This document shows, piece by piece, positions 8,755 to 20,319 of a stretch of DNA of 64,000 bases (position 1 is the stretch's first letter; each line of letters starts with the position of its first letter). This DNA is from Mesorhizobium_K marinum (GTDB taxonomy: Bacteria; Pseudomonadota; Alphaproteobacteria; Rhizobiales; Rhizobiaceae): assembly GCF_040813715.1 (NCBI RefSeq), contig NZ_JBFOCH010000005.1; one strand, given 5' to 3'. The position numbers were made by a program, and so were the translations under genes. The notes under the pieces were generated by a model, which saw nothing but the letters and a program-made list of their open reading frames with translations, was not told where the DNA came from and made no database searches.

Positions 8755-9683
8755 TCCGCGGCGGCGGAAAGCTCGGCCTTGACCTCCTTGAGGATGCGCC
8801 TGCCTTCGCCCTGTTCGATCCGCGCGATGTCATCCTGGTACTTCAGGAGCACGCCGATCGTGTCCGACACCGTCTCCGGGTCGAGCGCGACCTTGTCGAG
8901 TTCGGTCAGCGCGCCGGCCCAGTCGATCGTCTCGGCGACGCCCGGCGCCTTGAAGAGGTCGAGCTGCCGGAGCTTCTGGATGAACGACACCACTTCCGCC
9001 GACAGCCGCTCGTTCGCCTGCGGAACCTTGCGGCGCACGATCTCCAGCTCGCGCGCGGCGTCCGGATAGTCGACCCAGTGGTAGAGGCAGCGGCGCTTGA
9101 GCGCGTCGTGGATTTCGCGCGTGCGGTTGGTCGTGATGATGACGATCGGCGGCTCCTCGGCCTTGATCGTGCCGAGTTCGGGCACCGTCACCTGGAAGTC
9201 GGAGAGTATCTCGAGCAGGAAGGCCTCGAACGCCTCGTCCGTGCGGTCGAGTTCGTCGATCAGGAATACGGGAGCCGCGCCCGCCTTGCCGCTCAGCGCA
9301 TCGAGAACCGGCCGGCGGATCAGGTACTTTTCGGAGAAGACGTTCTTCTCCATGTCCTTGCGGTCGACCTTGCCGGCCGCTTCCTCCATGCGGATCTCGA
9401 TCATCTGCGCCGCATAGTTCCATTCGTAGACGGCCGAGGAGACGTCGAGCCCCTCGTAGCATTGCAGGCGGATCAGCCTGCGCCCGAGCGCGCTCGCCAG
9501 CACTTTGGCGATCTCGGTCTTGCCGACGCCGGCCTCGCCTTCGAGGAAAAGCGGCCGGTTCATGCGCAGGCTGAGAAACAGCACCGTCGCCAGCGCGCGG
9601 TCCGCCACATAGTCGGCGCCGGTCAGCAGGTTCAGCGTCTCGTCGATGGACTGCGGCGTCGGACGCGGCTCGATGTCTGTCAT
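8751..9683 (-). CDS. coxD: MoxR-type AAA+ ATPase, CoxD type
   Basis: A 310-residue single-domain AAA+ ATPase. Walker A is GEAGVGKT at residues 49-56, Walker B VFLIDELD at 139-146, sensor 1 IVIITTNRT, and a C-terminal lid domain. MoxR ATPases paired with a VWA protein act as chaperones in metalloenzyme activation, and CoxD is needed for CO dehydrogenase active-site assembly. The ATG at 9683 follows the RutF-like gene stop by 17 bases. It is the second gene of the minus-strand operon. Assignment to the cox-type subgroup rests on the neighbouring coxE and xdhC-type genes. Confidence 0.88.
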   Translation of the reverse strand: MTDIEPRPTPQSIDETLNLLTGADYVADRALATVLFLSLRMNRPLFLEGEAGVGKTEIAKVLASALGRRLIRLQCYEGLDVSSAVYEWNYAAQMIEIRMEEAAGKVDRKDMEKNVFSEKYLIRRPVLDALSGKAGAAPVFLIDELDRTDEAFEAFLLEILSDFQVTVPELGTIKAEEPPIVIITTNRTREIHDALKRRCLYHWVDYPDAARELEIVRRKVPQANERLSAEVVSFIQKLRQLDLFKAPGVAETIDWAGALTELDKVALDPETVSDTIGVLLKYQDDIARIEQGEGRRILKEVKAELSAAAE

Positions 9684-9700
9684 GGTCGCGGTCCGGCGGC

Positions 9701-10379
9701 TCACAGGTTGCGGTAGCTGCGGTTGAAGTACATCAGCGGATGCAGCGCGTCGCCGATGCGGATGCCCGCCACCTTGCCGAACAGGATGCGGTGGGTGGCG
9801 TGGTCCTTGGTGTCGATGATCTCGCAGTCGAACACGGCAAGCGCCCCGGCAAGCGTCGGCGCGCCGCTCTCGATCCGGTCCCACTCGGCGAGCTTGAAGC
9901 GCTCCGCTTCGGAAAGGCCGGTCTGGCCCGAAAACGCCGCGGCAATTGCCTGCTGGTCGGCGGCAAGCGTGTTAAGCGCGAAGTTTCCGTTGCGCACAAA
10001 GGCGTCGTTCTTCTCGTTTTCGCGGTTGAGGCAGACGAGCACGGTCGGCGGCGTGTCGGACACCGAACAGGCGGCGATGACGGTCGCGCCGCGCTTGCCC
10101 GCGGGCCCNAAACGCCGCGGCAATCGCCTGCTGGTCGGCGGCAAGCGTGTTCAGCGCGAAGTTTCCGTTGCGCACAAAGGCGTCGTTCTTCTCGTTTTCG
10201 CGGTTGAGGCAGACGAGCACGGTCGGCGGCGTGTCGGACACCGAACAGGCGGCGATAACGGTCGCGCCGCGCTTGCCCGCGGGCCCGTCCGTCGTCACGA
10301 CATGGACCGCCCCGGCAAACCGCGCCATCGCGTCGCGATAGGTCTGCGGCCCTACATCATTCTTCTTCAGCACGCGCAA
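9701..10379 (-). CDS. RutF-like flavin reductase, falsely duplicated at a scaffold gap
   Basis: A flavin reductase-domain protein (FMN-binding split barrel) resembling RutF: DAMARFAGAVHVVTTDGPAG, SVSDTPPTVLVCLNRE and the C-terminal ILFGKV...MYFNRSYRNL. Such enzymes supply reduced FMN to a monooxygenase; no rut monooxygenase gene is present here, so the partner is unknown. The frame is broken by an N at 10109 between two 177-base copies. Removing one copy leaves 501 bases, an intact 166-residue protein, close to RutF length. The start is TTG at 10379 or GTG at 10373; no ATG fits. It is the first gene of the Mo-hydroxylase maturation operon. Confidence 0.8.
9932..10286. repeat. Unmerged contig overlap around N at 10109
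   Basis: Copies 9932-10108 and 10110-10286 are identical except for three single-base differences and flank one N. Both lie inside the flavin reductase gene; collapsing one copy (178 bases including N) restores its frame. Read as an assembly artefact, not a biological repeat. Confidence 0.93.
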
Positions 10380-10542
10380 TGTCCCGCTCGATTTCCGGCA
10401 TCCGCTATATATGGCCGGAAAGCATGCCCCACAAGCAAGCGCCCAATTCGAATGTTGCGCTCGTCCAGACCAGCCTTTACGTCTTGCCGTTCATTGGCGG
10501 CGCGTCCCATGCTGCGGCCAGGTGGAGAATCAGCAAGACCCG

Positions 10543-11757
10543 ATGCGACTGCCCGTCCGAACCTTTTGCGCCCTGGCTGCGCTGGCGCTTGCCGGCGAAG
10601 CGGCGGCACAGGCTTCGATCGGGCTGGCCGCGCCGCTGTCTGGTCCCTCGGCTGTGCTCGGCGAGCAGATGCGCACGGGCGCCACCGTCGCCGTCGAACG
10701 GCTCGGCAGCCCCTCGCTTTCCCTCACGGTCGCCGACGACGGCTGCACTGCCGCCGGCGGCGCCAGGGCCGCGCGCGAGCTGGTCGCCGCGCGCGTCCAG
10801 GTGGTCGTCGGCTTCGTTTGCGGCGAGGCCATCGACGCGGCCCTGCCGATCCTCAAGGAAGCCGGCATCGCGACGATCACGCCGGGCGTGCGCACCGACA
10901 GCCTCACCGACCGCCGCGATCGCACCGGCTGGCTCGTCTACCGCCTCGGCCCGCGCGCCGACGGCGAGCGGCNTGCTGCCCTGCCGATCCTCATGGAAGC
11001 CGGCATCGCGACGATCACGCCGGGCGTGCGCACCGACAGCCTCACCGACCGCCGCGATCGCACCGGCTGGCTCGTCTACCGCCTCGGCCCGCGCGCCGAC
11101 GGCGAGCGGCAGGCCGCCGGCCGGCTGCTGTCGCGGCTCTGGCAGCGCGAACTGTTCGCCATCGTCGACGACGGCACGATCTACGGCCGCGAACTCGCCG
11201 AGAGCGTCCGCGAGGCGACCAGGCAGGCAGGCCTCTCGCCGGTCTTCGTCGACACGTTCCGCCCCCAGCTCGACAACCAGGTGGCGCTGGTCGGGCGGCT
11301 GCGGCGCGCCGGTGCGACGCATGTCTTCGTCGGCGGCGACCGCGACGATGTCGCCGTCATCGGCCGCAGCGCCGAAGAATTGCAGACCGGGCTGGTCGCC
11401 GCGGCCGGCGAGACGCTGCGCTTTCCCGGCGAGATCGCGCTTGCCCCTGGCACCCTGATGGTCGGCCTGCCGGACTGGTCCGACATCGCGCAGCCGGCGG
11501 TGACGGCGGCCTTTGCCGAAAAGCGGCTCCTCGACAAGGGCTACGTCCTGCCGACCTATGCGGCGGTCGAGGTGGCGCACCAGATCCTGTCCGCGCAGGC
11601 GGCCGGCCCCGGAGCGCCCGCCGGAGACCTCGCAGGCCGCGAGTTCGCGACGGCGATCGGCCCCGTCCGCTTCGACCGGAAGGGCGACCTCGCCGACAAC
11701 CCCTATCGCCTGTTCCGCTACGACGGCGAGGCGTTCACGGAAGTCGGCGTGCCCTGA
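10543..11757 (+). CDS. ABC transporter periplasmic substrate-binding protein (Peripla_BP_6 type), with in-frame false duplication
   Basis: A periplasmic binding protein of the branched-chain amino acid (LivJ) fold with signal peptide MRLPVRTFCALAALALAGEAAAQ. The mature start ASIGLAAPLSGPSAVLGEQM is the typical first strand and ligand-binding loop. The N at 10973 separates two 137-base copies encoding the same block (LPIL(K/M)EAGIATITPGVRT...), adding 46 codons in frame; the true protein should be about 358 residues. No ABC permease or ATPase genes adjoin it, so it is an orphan binding protein. Its TGA overlaps the ATG of the P1 peptidase gene (TGATG), suggesting a shared job such as uptake or sensing of the peptidase product. 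Confidence 0.82.
   Translation: MRLPVRTFCALAALALAGEAAAQASIGLAAPLSGPSAVLGEQMRTGATVAVERLGSPSLSLTVADDGCTAAGGARAARELVAARVQVVVGFVCGEAIDAALPILKEAGIATITPGVRTDSLTDRRDRTGWLVYRLGPRADGERXAALPILMEAGIATITPGVRTDSLTDRRDRTGWLVYRLGPRADGERQAAGRLLSRLWQRELFAIVDDGTIYGRELAESVREATRQAGLSPVFVDTFRPQLDNQVALVGRLRRAGATHVFVGGDRDDVAVIGRSAEELQTGLVAAAGETLRFPGEIALAPGTLMVGLPDWSDIAQPAVTAAFAEKRLLDKGYVLPTYAAVEVAHQILSAQAAGPGAPAGDLAGREFATAIGPVRFDRKGDLADNPYRLFRYDGEAFTEVGVP
10836..11110. repeat. Unmerged contig overlap around N at 10973
   Basis: Copies 10836-10972 and 10974-11110 are nearly identical, with a few mismatches near the left edge and an AAG/ATG difference. The offset of 138 bases is a multiple of three, so the binding-protein frame stays open and the artefact would be missed by an ORF check alone. 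Confidence 0.9.
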
Positions 11758-12758
11758 TGTTCAGGCCGGGGCCGCGCAACCTGATCACCGATGTCGCCGG
11801 GCTCCGCGTCGGGCAGGCTTCAGACGACCGCCTGAAGTCGGGCGTCACCGCCATCCTCTGCGATATCCCGGCCGTCGCCGGCGTCCAGGTGCTGGGCGGC
11901 GCGCCTGGTACCCGCGAAACCGACCTTCTGGAGCCGCACAACACGGTCGAGACCGTGAATGCGGTCGTGCTGGCCGGCGGCTCGGCGTTCGGGCTCGACG
12001 CCGCCTCCGGCGTCCAGGCCGCGCTGCGCGAGGACGGCGTCGGCCTCCAGGTCCGCGGCCACACCGTGCCGGTGGTGCCGGCGGCAATCATCTTCGACCT
12101 CGCCAATGGCGGCGACAAGGACTGGGGCCGCTACCCGCCCTACCGGGAGCTCGGCTATGCCGCGGCGCGGGCCGCCGCGCGGGACTTCGCGCTCGGCAGC
12201 GCCGGCGCCGGAACCGGCGCGCTCACGGCCGGCCTCAAGGGCGGCGTCGGCTCCGCCTCGACCGTGCTGCCCGGCGGCATCCATGTCGGCGCGCTCGCGG
12301 TCGTCAACGCGGTCGGTTCGGTCACGCTCGGCAGGAGCCGGCATTTCTGGGCTGCCCCCTTCGAGATCGACGCCGAGTTCGGTGGCCAGGGCTACCCCTC
12401 GCCCATTCCGGCCGACGCGCAGGAGGTCAGGCTCAAGTTCCGCGACAAGGCGGCCAACACCACCATCGCCGTGGTCGCGACCGATGCGGTGATGACGCCG
12501 GCCGCCGCCAAGCGCCTGGCGATCGCCGCGCATGACGGGTTTGCGCGCGCCATCTGGCCGGCGCACACGCCGGCCGACGGCGACCTCGTCTTCGCGCTGG
12601 CCACCGGAACCAGCTGCAAGACCGTGGCCGACGACGCCGCGATCGATCTCTACGCGGCGGCCGGCGCCACCATGGCCCGCGCCATCGCGCGCGGCGTCCA
12701 TGCCGCGACGCCCGCCGCCGGCGACCTGTTTCCCGCGTGGTCGTCCAGACCGGCCTGA
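11757..12758 (+). CDS. P1 family (S58, DmpA/NylC-like) autoprocessing peptidase
   Basis: A 333-residue member of the P1/S58 N-terminal-nucleophile family. Recognisable parts are NLITDVAGLRVGQ at the start, a VLAGGSAFGLDAASGV glycine-rich strand, GLKGGVGSAS, and ANTTIAVVATDAV. In NylC-type members self-cleavage between Asn and Thr frees the catalytic Thr; here N234-T235 in ANTTIAVV fits that site (inference by motif). Family members hydrolyse N-terminal residues from peptides, D-amino acid amides or beta-peptides. The ATG overlaps the stop of the preceding binding-protein gene, showing coupling. Confidence 0.88.
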   Translation: MFRPGPRNLITDVAGLRVGQASDDRLKSGVTAILCDIPAVAGVQVLGGAPGTRETDLLEPHNTVETVNAVVLAGGSAFGLDAASGVQAALREDGVGLQVRGHTVPVVPAAIIFDLANGGDKDWGRYPPYRELGYAAARAAARDFALGSAGAGTGALTAGLKGGVGSASTVLPGGIHVGALAVVNAVGSVTLGRSRHFWAAPFEIDAEFGGQGYPSPIPADAQEVRLKFRDKAANTTIAVVATDAVMTPAAAKRLAIAAHDGFARAIWPAHTPADGDLVFALATGTSCKTVADDAAIDLYAAAGATMARAIARGVHAATPAAGDLFPAWSSRPA

Positions 12759-12867
12759 CCGCAAACCCGCCCACCGGGGTGCGGCGGGGGCCGCAACCCG
12801 CAATCGTCGAAGGACAAGCAATGCCACGCCCCCTGCGGCCACGCTGCGCAACCGGGAACGAGCCGCG

Positions 12868-13392
12868 ATGACCGCCGGCTCCGTCGCTCGGCCGTCGTCG
12901 TGGCTGGCCGGCGCGCTCGCCGCCATGCTGCCGCCGCCGCTGCCGACCCTTGCCGGCGCGCTCCTGTGGGGCGTCGCCATGGGTGCCGGCGCAATCTTCG
13001 CGCTCGTCCTCGAGAACTGGGAAAACCCCGACAACATCCGGATCGTCGCGGCATTCTTCGCCGCGGGCGGCTTCGTGGCGTTTCCGTTCGCGATCGCGCT
13101 GGCGCGCTTCCTCTCCTTCCGGCGGTCGCCCGAGGCCGCCTTTGCCGCCGCCTTCCTCTCGATCGGCCTCGCCACCGCCTGCGCCACCGCCGCCATCTAT
13201 GCGCTCGACTACCGCGCCTATTACGCCGAATGGCATGCCGACACGCTGACCCGCACCTGGATCCTGCAGTTCGTGCACACCGGGGCTGTCGCCGCCTACC
13301 AGTTCGCCGTGCTCGGGCTCAGGCTCTACTTCCCGTTCGGATTCGTGGCGCTTCTGGTCGCATCCTTCTGGTTCATGCGCCTGGCGCGTTGA
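12868..13392 (+). CDS. Conserved hypothetical membrane protein
   Basis: A 174-residue protein with about four hydrophobic segments: around residues 24-47 (LPTLAGALLWGVAMGAGAIF), 56-76 (IVAAFFAAGGFVAFPF), 88-112 and 140-172 (VAAYQFAVLGLRLYF, FGFVALLVASFWF). No family is recognised. A short loop rich in Tyr and Trp (DYRAYYAEWHAD) lies between segments three and four. The 109 bases upstream hold only GC-rich sequence with no clear promoter, so it may be co-transcribed with the P1 peptidase gene. Function unknown. Confidence 0.65.
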   Translation: MTAGSVARPSSWLAGALAAMLPPPLPTLAGALLWGVAMGAGAIFALVLENWENPDNIRIVAAFFAAGGFVAFPFAIALARFLSFRRSPEAAFAAAFLSIGLATACATAAIYALDYRAYYAEWHADTLTRTWILQFVHTGAVAAYQFAVLGLRLYFPFGFVALLVASFWFMRLAR

Positions 13393-13450
13393 GCATTCGG
13401 GCCACCTCTGTTAGGGAGCGGCGGCAAAGACGGACAGGAACCGCTCAGAC

Positions 13451-14758
<1,308 letters not shown>

Positions 14759-14854
14759 CAACCGGCAGATAGTGTGATTTTTGGAACTACTCCCGATCAG
14801 CGATTTATAGTAGACGTGTAGTTAATGGCTCGGAGCGTGGGAGGAGAGAGCACT

Positions 14855-15145
14855 GTGATCGCAAGTCCACTTCTGGCTTTAGGAATTGTACTGCTGGCCG
14901 CCGGCCCGACAAGAGCGTTCGAACTTCCCCCCGCAATTGCAGAGTTGACCGCTGCTGAGTATAATGAACTTAGCATGTTCGTTCGCGCCGAGGTAATGGA
15001 ACCTATTGCCGAAGCCGCTAACATCTCCTACTCAAGTTTGAACGCCTGTCTCAAAACAGCAGCCGTATATCCAGAATATCGCAATTGGAAAATTCCACGA
15101 GCAGCGGCAGGTTGCATCCAACTACTGCGCAAAAAAGACGAATAA
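14855..15145 (+). CDS. Small secreted hypothetical protein
   Basis: A 96-residue protein with a signal peptide (MIASPLLALGIVLLAAGPTRA, cleavage before FELPP) and a helical mature part with two cysteines (NACLKTAAVYP, AAGCIQLL) that could form a disulfide. An ATG at 14825 gives a longer reading, but GTG at 14855 is preferred because GGAGGAG lies 8 bases upstream and the signal peptide then begins directly. The gene and its flanks are visibly richer in A/T than neighbouring purB and sulP, hinting at acquisition. No family recognised. Confidence 0.6.
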   Translation: MIASPLLALGIVLLAAGPTRAFELPPAIAELTAAEYNELSMFVRAEVMEPIAEAANISYSSLNACLKTAAVYPEYRNWKIPRAAAGCIQLLRKKDE

Positions 15146-15396
15146 ATTTTTCTGCACAACGTTTTTCTGGCATTTCTTTAAAATCGATGCGATCGCAGGC
15201 AGGTTCGACCGAAGCTATATCCCCGCGACCGGGCGTTGATTTTCGGGGCGGAACTGTGCACAAGGCGCGCAGTCATCGGACCCGGTGCAACTCCGGGTGG
15301 CTCTTCCGGCCGCCAATCCGCCGGACAATCCAGTGAATGCAATCTGATTGCTGACCTGTCGGGCGCGGCCGCCAAGGCCATGTCCCCTGGAATACA

Positions 15397-16881
<1,485 letters not shown>

Positions 16882-17243
16882 CCCCGGCTGGCGTCNCAGA
16901 TCTTCCGCGTGACCTCCTTCCTGTCGCCGGACGGGCGCCAGCGCACCTACCGGATCGAAGGCCAGCTGTTCTTCGCCTCGTCCGACGACTTCCTCGATTC
17001 GTTCGACTTCCGCGAACCGCTCGAGCGCGTCCGCATCGATCTCGGCGAAGCGCATATCTGGGACCTTACCGGCGTCGGCGCGGTCGACCGGGCGGTGCTC
17101 AAGTTCAGGCGCGAAGGCGTCGAGGTCGAGGTCGCGGGCCTCAACGAGGCGAGCGCGACGATCATGGACAAGCTTGCCGTCCACGACCAGCCCTACGCGA
17201 TGGAACGCATGCTGGGGCATTAGCCCCGGCTGGCGTCGCCGCT

Positions 17244-18191
17244 TCAGCCAGGCTGTTTCGGTGTCATGGAGATGACGGTTCCCCAGGGGTCCTCGTAGCG
17301 CCCGGCCTGACCGGACGACGACTGCAATTCCACCCAGGCCAAACCGGTGCGGCCGTCGTCGCGCTTGCCGGCGCCGGCGCTCTGCCAGCTGTTTGCGCCG
17401 ATGTGGTGGTGGTAGCCGCCGGTCGACAGGAAAACCGCCTGTGCNNNGGACGACGACTGCAATTCCACCCAGGCCAAACCGGTGCGGCCGTCGTCGCGCT
17501 TGCCGGCGCCGGCGCTCTGCCAGCTGTTTGCGCCGATGTGGTGGTGGTAGCCGCCGGTCGACAGGAAAACCGCCTGTGCGCCGTACTTCGCCACCGTGTC
17601 GAAGCCGAGCGTCGTCTGCCACCAGGCCTCGGCCGCTCGGGGGTCGCCGACCCTGAGATGCACATGCCCGACGATGGTGTTGTCGGGCGCCCCCCGCCAG
17701 CCGGCGTCGCCTGCAGGGACCGCACCGCGCACGCCCGCGACGTCCATGCGCTGGGTGGCCATGGCGACCGAGTTGCCGTCCCATTGCCACTGCGACTTCG
17801 GGCGGTCCGCATAGATCTCGATGCCGTTGCCTTCAGGATCGTTCAGGTAGAGCGCTTCGCTGACCAGGTGGTCCGACGCACCGGTGACGGGGATCTGCCG
17901 CTCAGCGGCAAAATCGATCCAGCGGCCGAGGTCGGCGCGCGACGGCAGCAGGAAGGCCGTGTGGAAGAGACCCGCGCTGCGCGGGTCGTCCGGCTTGGCC
18001 GCCTTGTCGCCTTCGATCACCAGCAGCGGCCTGCCCTTCGCGCCGAGCGTGATCGTCTCGCCGTCCGCCTCCATTTGCTCGAGCCCGACGACCGCGCTGT
18101 AGAAATCGGCGAGCGCCTTCGCGTCACGCGCCCTCAGTCCAACACGTCCGACGCTGATCGGCGTGGTCGCCGCGAATGGAAGCTCGCTCAT
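17244..18191 (-). CDS. VOC family (glyoxalase/extradiol dioxygenase fold) protein, with in-frame false duplication
   Basis: A two-module vicinal-oxygen-chelate protein similar to CatE-like dioxygenase-fold proteins. The first module starts SVGRVGLRARDAKALADFY and ends LYLNDPEGNGIEIYADRP; the second starts VGHVHLRVGDPRAAEAWW. Possible metal ligands are the His in GLFHTAF, the Glu in GNGIEIY, and H in GHVHL and GYHHHIG. NNN at 17445-17447 separates two 132-base copies, adding 45 codons; the real length should be about 270 residues. The enzyme could be a catechol-type dioxygenase or a fosfomycin/glyoxalase relative; substrate unknown. Confidence 0.82.
   Translation of the reverse strand: MSELPFAATTPISVGRVGLRARDAKALADFYSAVVGLEQMEADGETITLGAKGRPLLVIEGDKAAKPDDPRSAGLFHTAFLLPSRADLGRWIDFAAERQIPVTGASDHLVSEALYLNDPEGNGIEIYADRPKSQWQWDGNSVAMATQRMDVAGVRGAVPAGDAGWRGAPDNTIVGHVHLRVGDPRAAEAWWQTTLGFDTVAKYGAQAVFLSTGGYHHHIGANSWQSAGAGKRDDGRTGLAWVELQSSSXAQAVFLSTGGYHHHIGANSWQSAGAGKRDDGRTGLAWVELQSSSGQAGRYEDPWGTVISMTPKQPG
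17313..17579. repeat. Unmerged contig overlap around NNN at 17445-17447
   Basis: Copies 17313-17444 and 17448-17579, identical as far as compared, both inside the VOC gene. The offset of 135 bases keeps the frame open, so the duplication is silent in ORF prediction. Confidence 0.92.
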
Positions 18192-18415
18192 TGTCTCTCC
18201 TCTGCGTCGGTAACGCGCCTGCGGGCCGGAATGCGCAGGCGTCGCCGCATCATTCCGTGTTGACGCCGGTCCGCGCAACATCTCGCTGCCGGCCGGCGCT
18301 GCTTACATCGGCCACCTCTATCGTTCATACAATCCGCAAAAATTCGAACATGATGTTCATCAAGTGTTGACGATCGATTGTTGCACTGCCGAAGCGCTGC
18401 CGCTACATCCGCTGC

Positions 18416-18964
18416 ATGAAGGTCAAAGACGCTGATATCCTGATCGTGCCGGGCTACACCAACTCGGGGCCGGACCACTGGCAGACGCGATGGCAGTCGA
18501 AACTTTCGACCGCGCGGCGTGTCGAGCAGGCGGAATGGTCGAAGCCGGTTCGCGAGGACTGGACGGCGCGGCTCGCGGAAGCCGTCAACGAGGCGGAGCG
18601 CCCGGTCGTCCTGGTCGCCCATTCGCTCGGCGTGCCGACCTGCGTCCAGGCGATGGCGCAGTTGCGCCGCCCGGTCGCCGGCGCATTCTTCGTCGCGCCC
18701 CCGGAAGTCGCCAATCCAGCCATCCGGCCCAAGCATCTGATGACCTTCGGGCCCTATCCGCGCGACCCGCTGCCGTTTCCCTCGATCGTCATCGCCAGCC
18801 GCAACGATCCCTACGGATCGTTCGAGGCCGCCGAGGACATTGCGGGGGCCTGGGGGTCGCTGTTCATCGACGCCGGGCCGATCGGCCACATCAACGCCGA
18901 GTCGGGCCACGGGCCGTGGCCCGAGGGCTCGTTGACCTTCGCGAAGTTTCTGACGCGGCTCTGA
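18416..18964 (+). CDS. RBBP9/YdeN family serine hydrolase
   Basis: A 182-residue small alpha/beta hydrolase. The N-terminus ILIVPGYTNSGPDHWQTRW is characteristic of the RBBP9/YdeN family. The nucleophile elbow is VAHSLG with S70; the acid is in IASRNDPYGSF and the histidine in ESGHGPWPEG. Members act as small serine esterases. It is divergent from the VOC gene, with a 224-base A/T-richer intergenic region between them. The 3' end is repeated after an N at 18979 by a contig overlap; the gene itself is complete. Confidence 0.88.
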   Translation: MKVKDADILIVPGYTNSGPDHWQTRWQSKLSTARRVEQAEWSKPVREDWTARLAEAVNEAERPVVLVAHSLGVPTCVQAMAQLRRPVAGAFFVAPPEVANPAIRPKHLMTFGPYPRDPLPFPSIVIASRNDPYGSFEAAEDIAGAWGSLFIDAGPIGHINAESGHGPWPEGSLTFAKFLTRL

Positions 18965-19123
18965 GGCCGGTCAGGCGCNGGACATTGCGGGGGCCTGGGG
19001 GTCGCTGTTCATCGACGCCGGACCGATCGGTCACATCAACGCCGAGTCGGGCCACGGGCCGTGGCCCGAGGGCTCGTTGACCTTCGCGAAGTTTCTGACG
19101 CGGCTCTGAGGCCGGCTAGGCGC
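18835..19123. repeat. Unmerged contig overlap around N at 18979
   Basis: Copies 18835-18978 and 18980-19123 cover the 3' end of the serine hydrolase gene and the first bases after its stop. A few mismatches (for example GGTCAGG against GGCTAGG near the right edge). Assembly artefact. Confidence 0.92.
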
Positions 19124-19898
19124 CGGCCTTGCCCAGCGACTCGCGGACCGAGCCGAGCAGCGTTTCGGCGCCGAGCTTGATGACCGTCTGCTCCGACCCC
19201 ATCGCCAGCAGCTGGTAGCCCATCGAGACGAACCGGCCCGCATAGGCCGGGTCGATGACGTAGATGCCGGCATATTTGCCGGCCTTGCGCGCCCGCGCGG
19301 CGATCTGCTCGATCGCCTGCATCATGTCCTCGAGCGTCGCGTTGACGCGCGCGCCGTCGGTCCACGCGATCGAGAAGTCGGAGGGGCCGAGGAAGATGGC
19401 GTCGATGCCGGGCGTGTCGAGGATGCCGTCCAGCACGTCGACCGCGGCGCGCGTCTCGATCATCGCAAACGAGACCGTGCGCCGGTTGCTCTCGCCGAGC
19501 CATTCGGCGAAATCGCCCTTGCCGTGCCGCGGGAAGCCGTAGGTCGGCCCCCACGACCGCTCGCCGACCGGCGGATATTTCGTCGATGCGGCGAACAGCC
19601 TCGCCGCGTCGACCGAGTTCACCATCGGCGCGATCACGGCCTCGGCGCCGAAATCGAGCGCCCGGCTGGCCATGTCGAAGCGCCCGACGGGGATGCGCAC
19701 CAGGGCCGGCTTGCCGCTGCGCATCACGGGCAGGATGCTGCGCAGCACGCTGTCCTCGTTGTGCCCGCCATGCTGCATGTCGAGCGTCACCGCATCGAAC
19801 CCCTGCGCCGACAGGATTTCGACCGTCAGCGCGTCGGGCACGCAGGACCATGCCGTGCAGATCGTGTCGCCCGCGGCCAACCGTGCTTCCAGAGACAT
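19116..19898 (-). CDS. HpcH/HpaI family aldolase
   Basis: A 260-residue class II pyruvate aldolase of the HpcH/HpaI/citrate lyase beta family. Typical features are VTLDMQHGG (catalytic base and substrate loop), a PALVRIPVGRFDMASRALDFGAEAVIAPMV strand-helix region, MIETRAAVDVLDGIL with the metal-binding Glu, and IFLGPSDFSIAW with the metal-binding Asp. Such enzymes reversibly cleave hydroxy-oxo-acids to pyruvate and an aldehyde; the substrate is not determined. ATG 19898 has GAGGAGG 6 bases upstream, a very strong ribosome site. It runs away from the zeta gene terminator. Confidence 0.9.
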   Translation of the reverse strand: MSLEARLAAGDTICTAWSCVPDALTVEILSAQGFDAVTLDMQHGGHNEDSVLRSILPVMRSGKPALVRIPVGRFDMASRALDFGAEAVIAPMVNSVDAARLFAASTKYPPVGERSWGPTYGFPRHGKGDFAEWLGESNRRTVSFAMIETRAAVDVLDGILDTPGIDAIFLGPSDFSIAWTDGARVNATLEDMMQAIEQIAARARKAGKYAGIYVIDPAYAGRFVSMGYQLLAMGSEQTVIKLGAETLLGSVRESLGKAGA

Positions 19899-19951
19899 GC
19901 CGTTACCTCCTCAAGGTCCCTATGTCGGACGAGACGCGCGCGAAACGCAAA

Positions 19952-19980
19952 GAAAAACCGCCCGAAGTGGGCGGTTTTTC
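19952..19980 (-). terminator. Rho-independent terminator of the zeta-subunit gene
   Basis: A near-perfect hairpin, GAAAAACCGCCC and GGGCGGTTTTTC around a 5-base loop, about 20 bases past the stop of the DUF1476 gene on the minus strand. The A/T tails on both arms would allow it to work in either direction. Confidence 0.85.
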
Positions 19981-20001
19981 AGGATCGGCGCCGATTCGAG
20001 A

Positions 20002-20319
20002 TCAGCTCTTCACCTGCTCGATGGCGGCCGCCATCAATTCGTCCATGGTGCGCCGGACCTGATGCTCCGACTGCGCAACGCCGGCCGCGTCCAGGTCGCC
20101 CTTGACCTTGCGCAGAACGTCGTCGTCACCCGCCTCCTGGAAATCGGCGGCGACCACTTCCTTGGCGTAGGCCTCGGCGTCCTCGCCGGTCTTGCCAAGC
20201 TTTTCCGCGGCCCACAGGCCGAGCAGCTTGTTGCGCCGGGCGGTGGCCTTGAACCGCAGCTCTTCGTCGTGCGCGAACTTGCGCTCGAATCCCTGCTCGC
20301 GGTCTGAAAAATCGCTCAT
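20002..20319 (-). CDS. DUF1476 protein, F1Fo-ATPase inhibitor zeta subunit
   Basis: A 105-residue helical protein of the DUF1476 family, identified in alphaproteobacteria as the zeta subunit that blocks ATP hydrolysis by F1. The inhibitory N-terminal region is MSDFSDREQGFERKFAHDEE, followed by FKATARRNKLLGLWAA and a four-helix bundle. Length fits the family (about 105). ATG 20319 has GGAGG 6 bases upstream. It is monocistronic, ending at a strong hairpin. The protein places the organism among alphaproteobacteria. Confidence 0.92.
   Translation of the reverse strand: MSDFSDREQGFERKFAHDEELRFKATARRNKLLGLWAAEKLGKTGEDAEAYAKEVVAADFQEAGDDDVLRKVKGDLDAAGVAQSEHQVRRTMDELMAAAIEQVKS

Noticed and set aside
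16909..17223. Separate 104-residue STAS-domain gene
   Set aside because: It is the second copy of the sulP 3' end produced by the contig overlap at N 16896.
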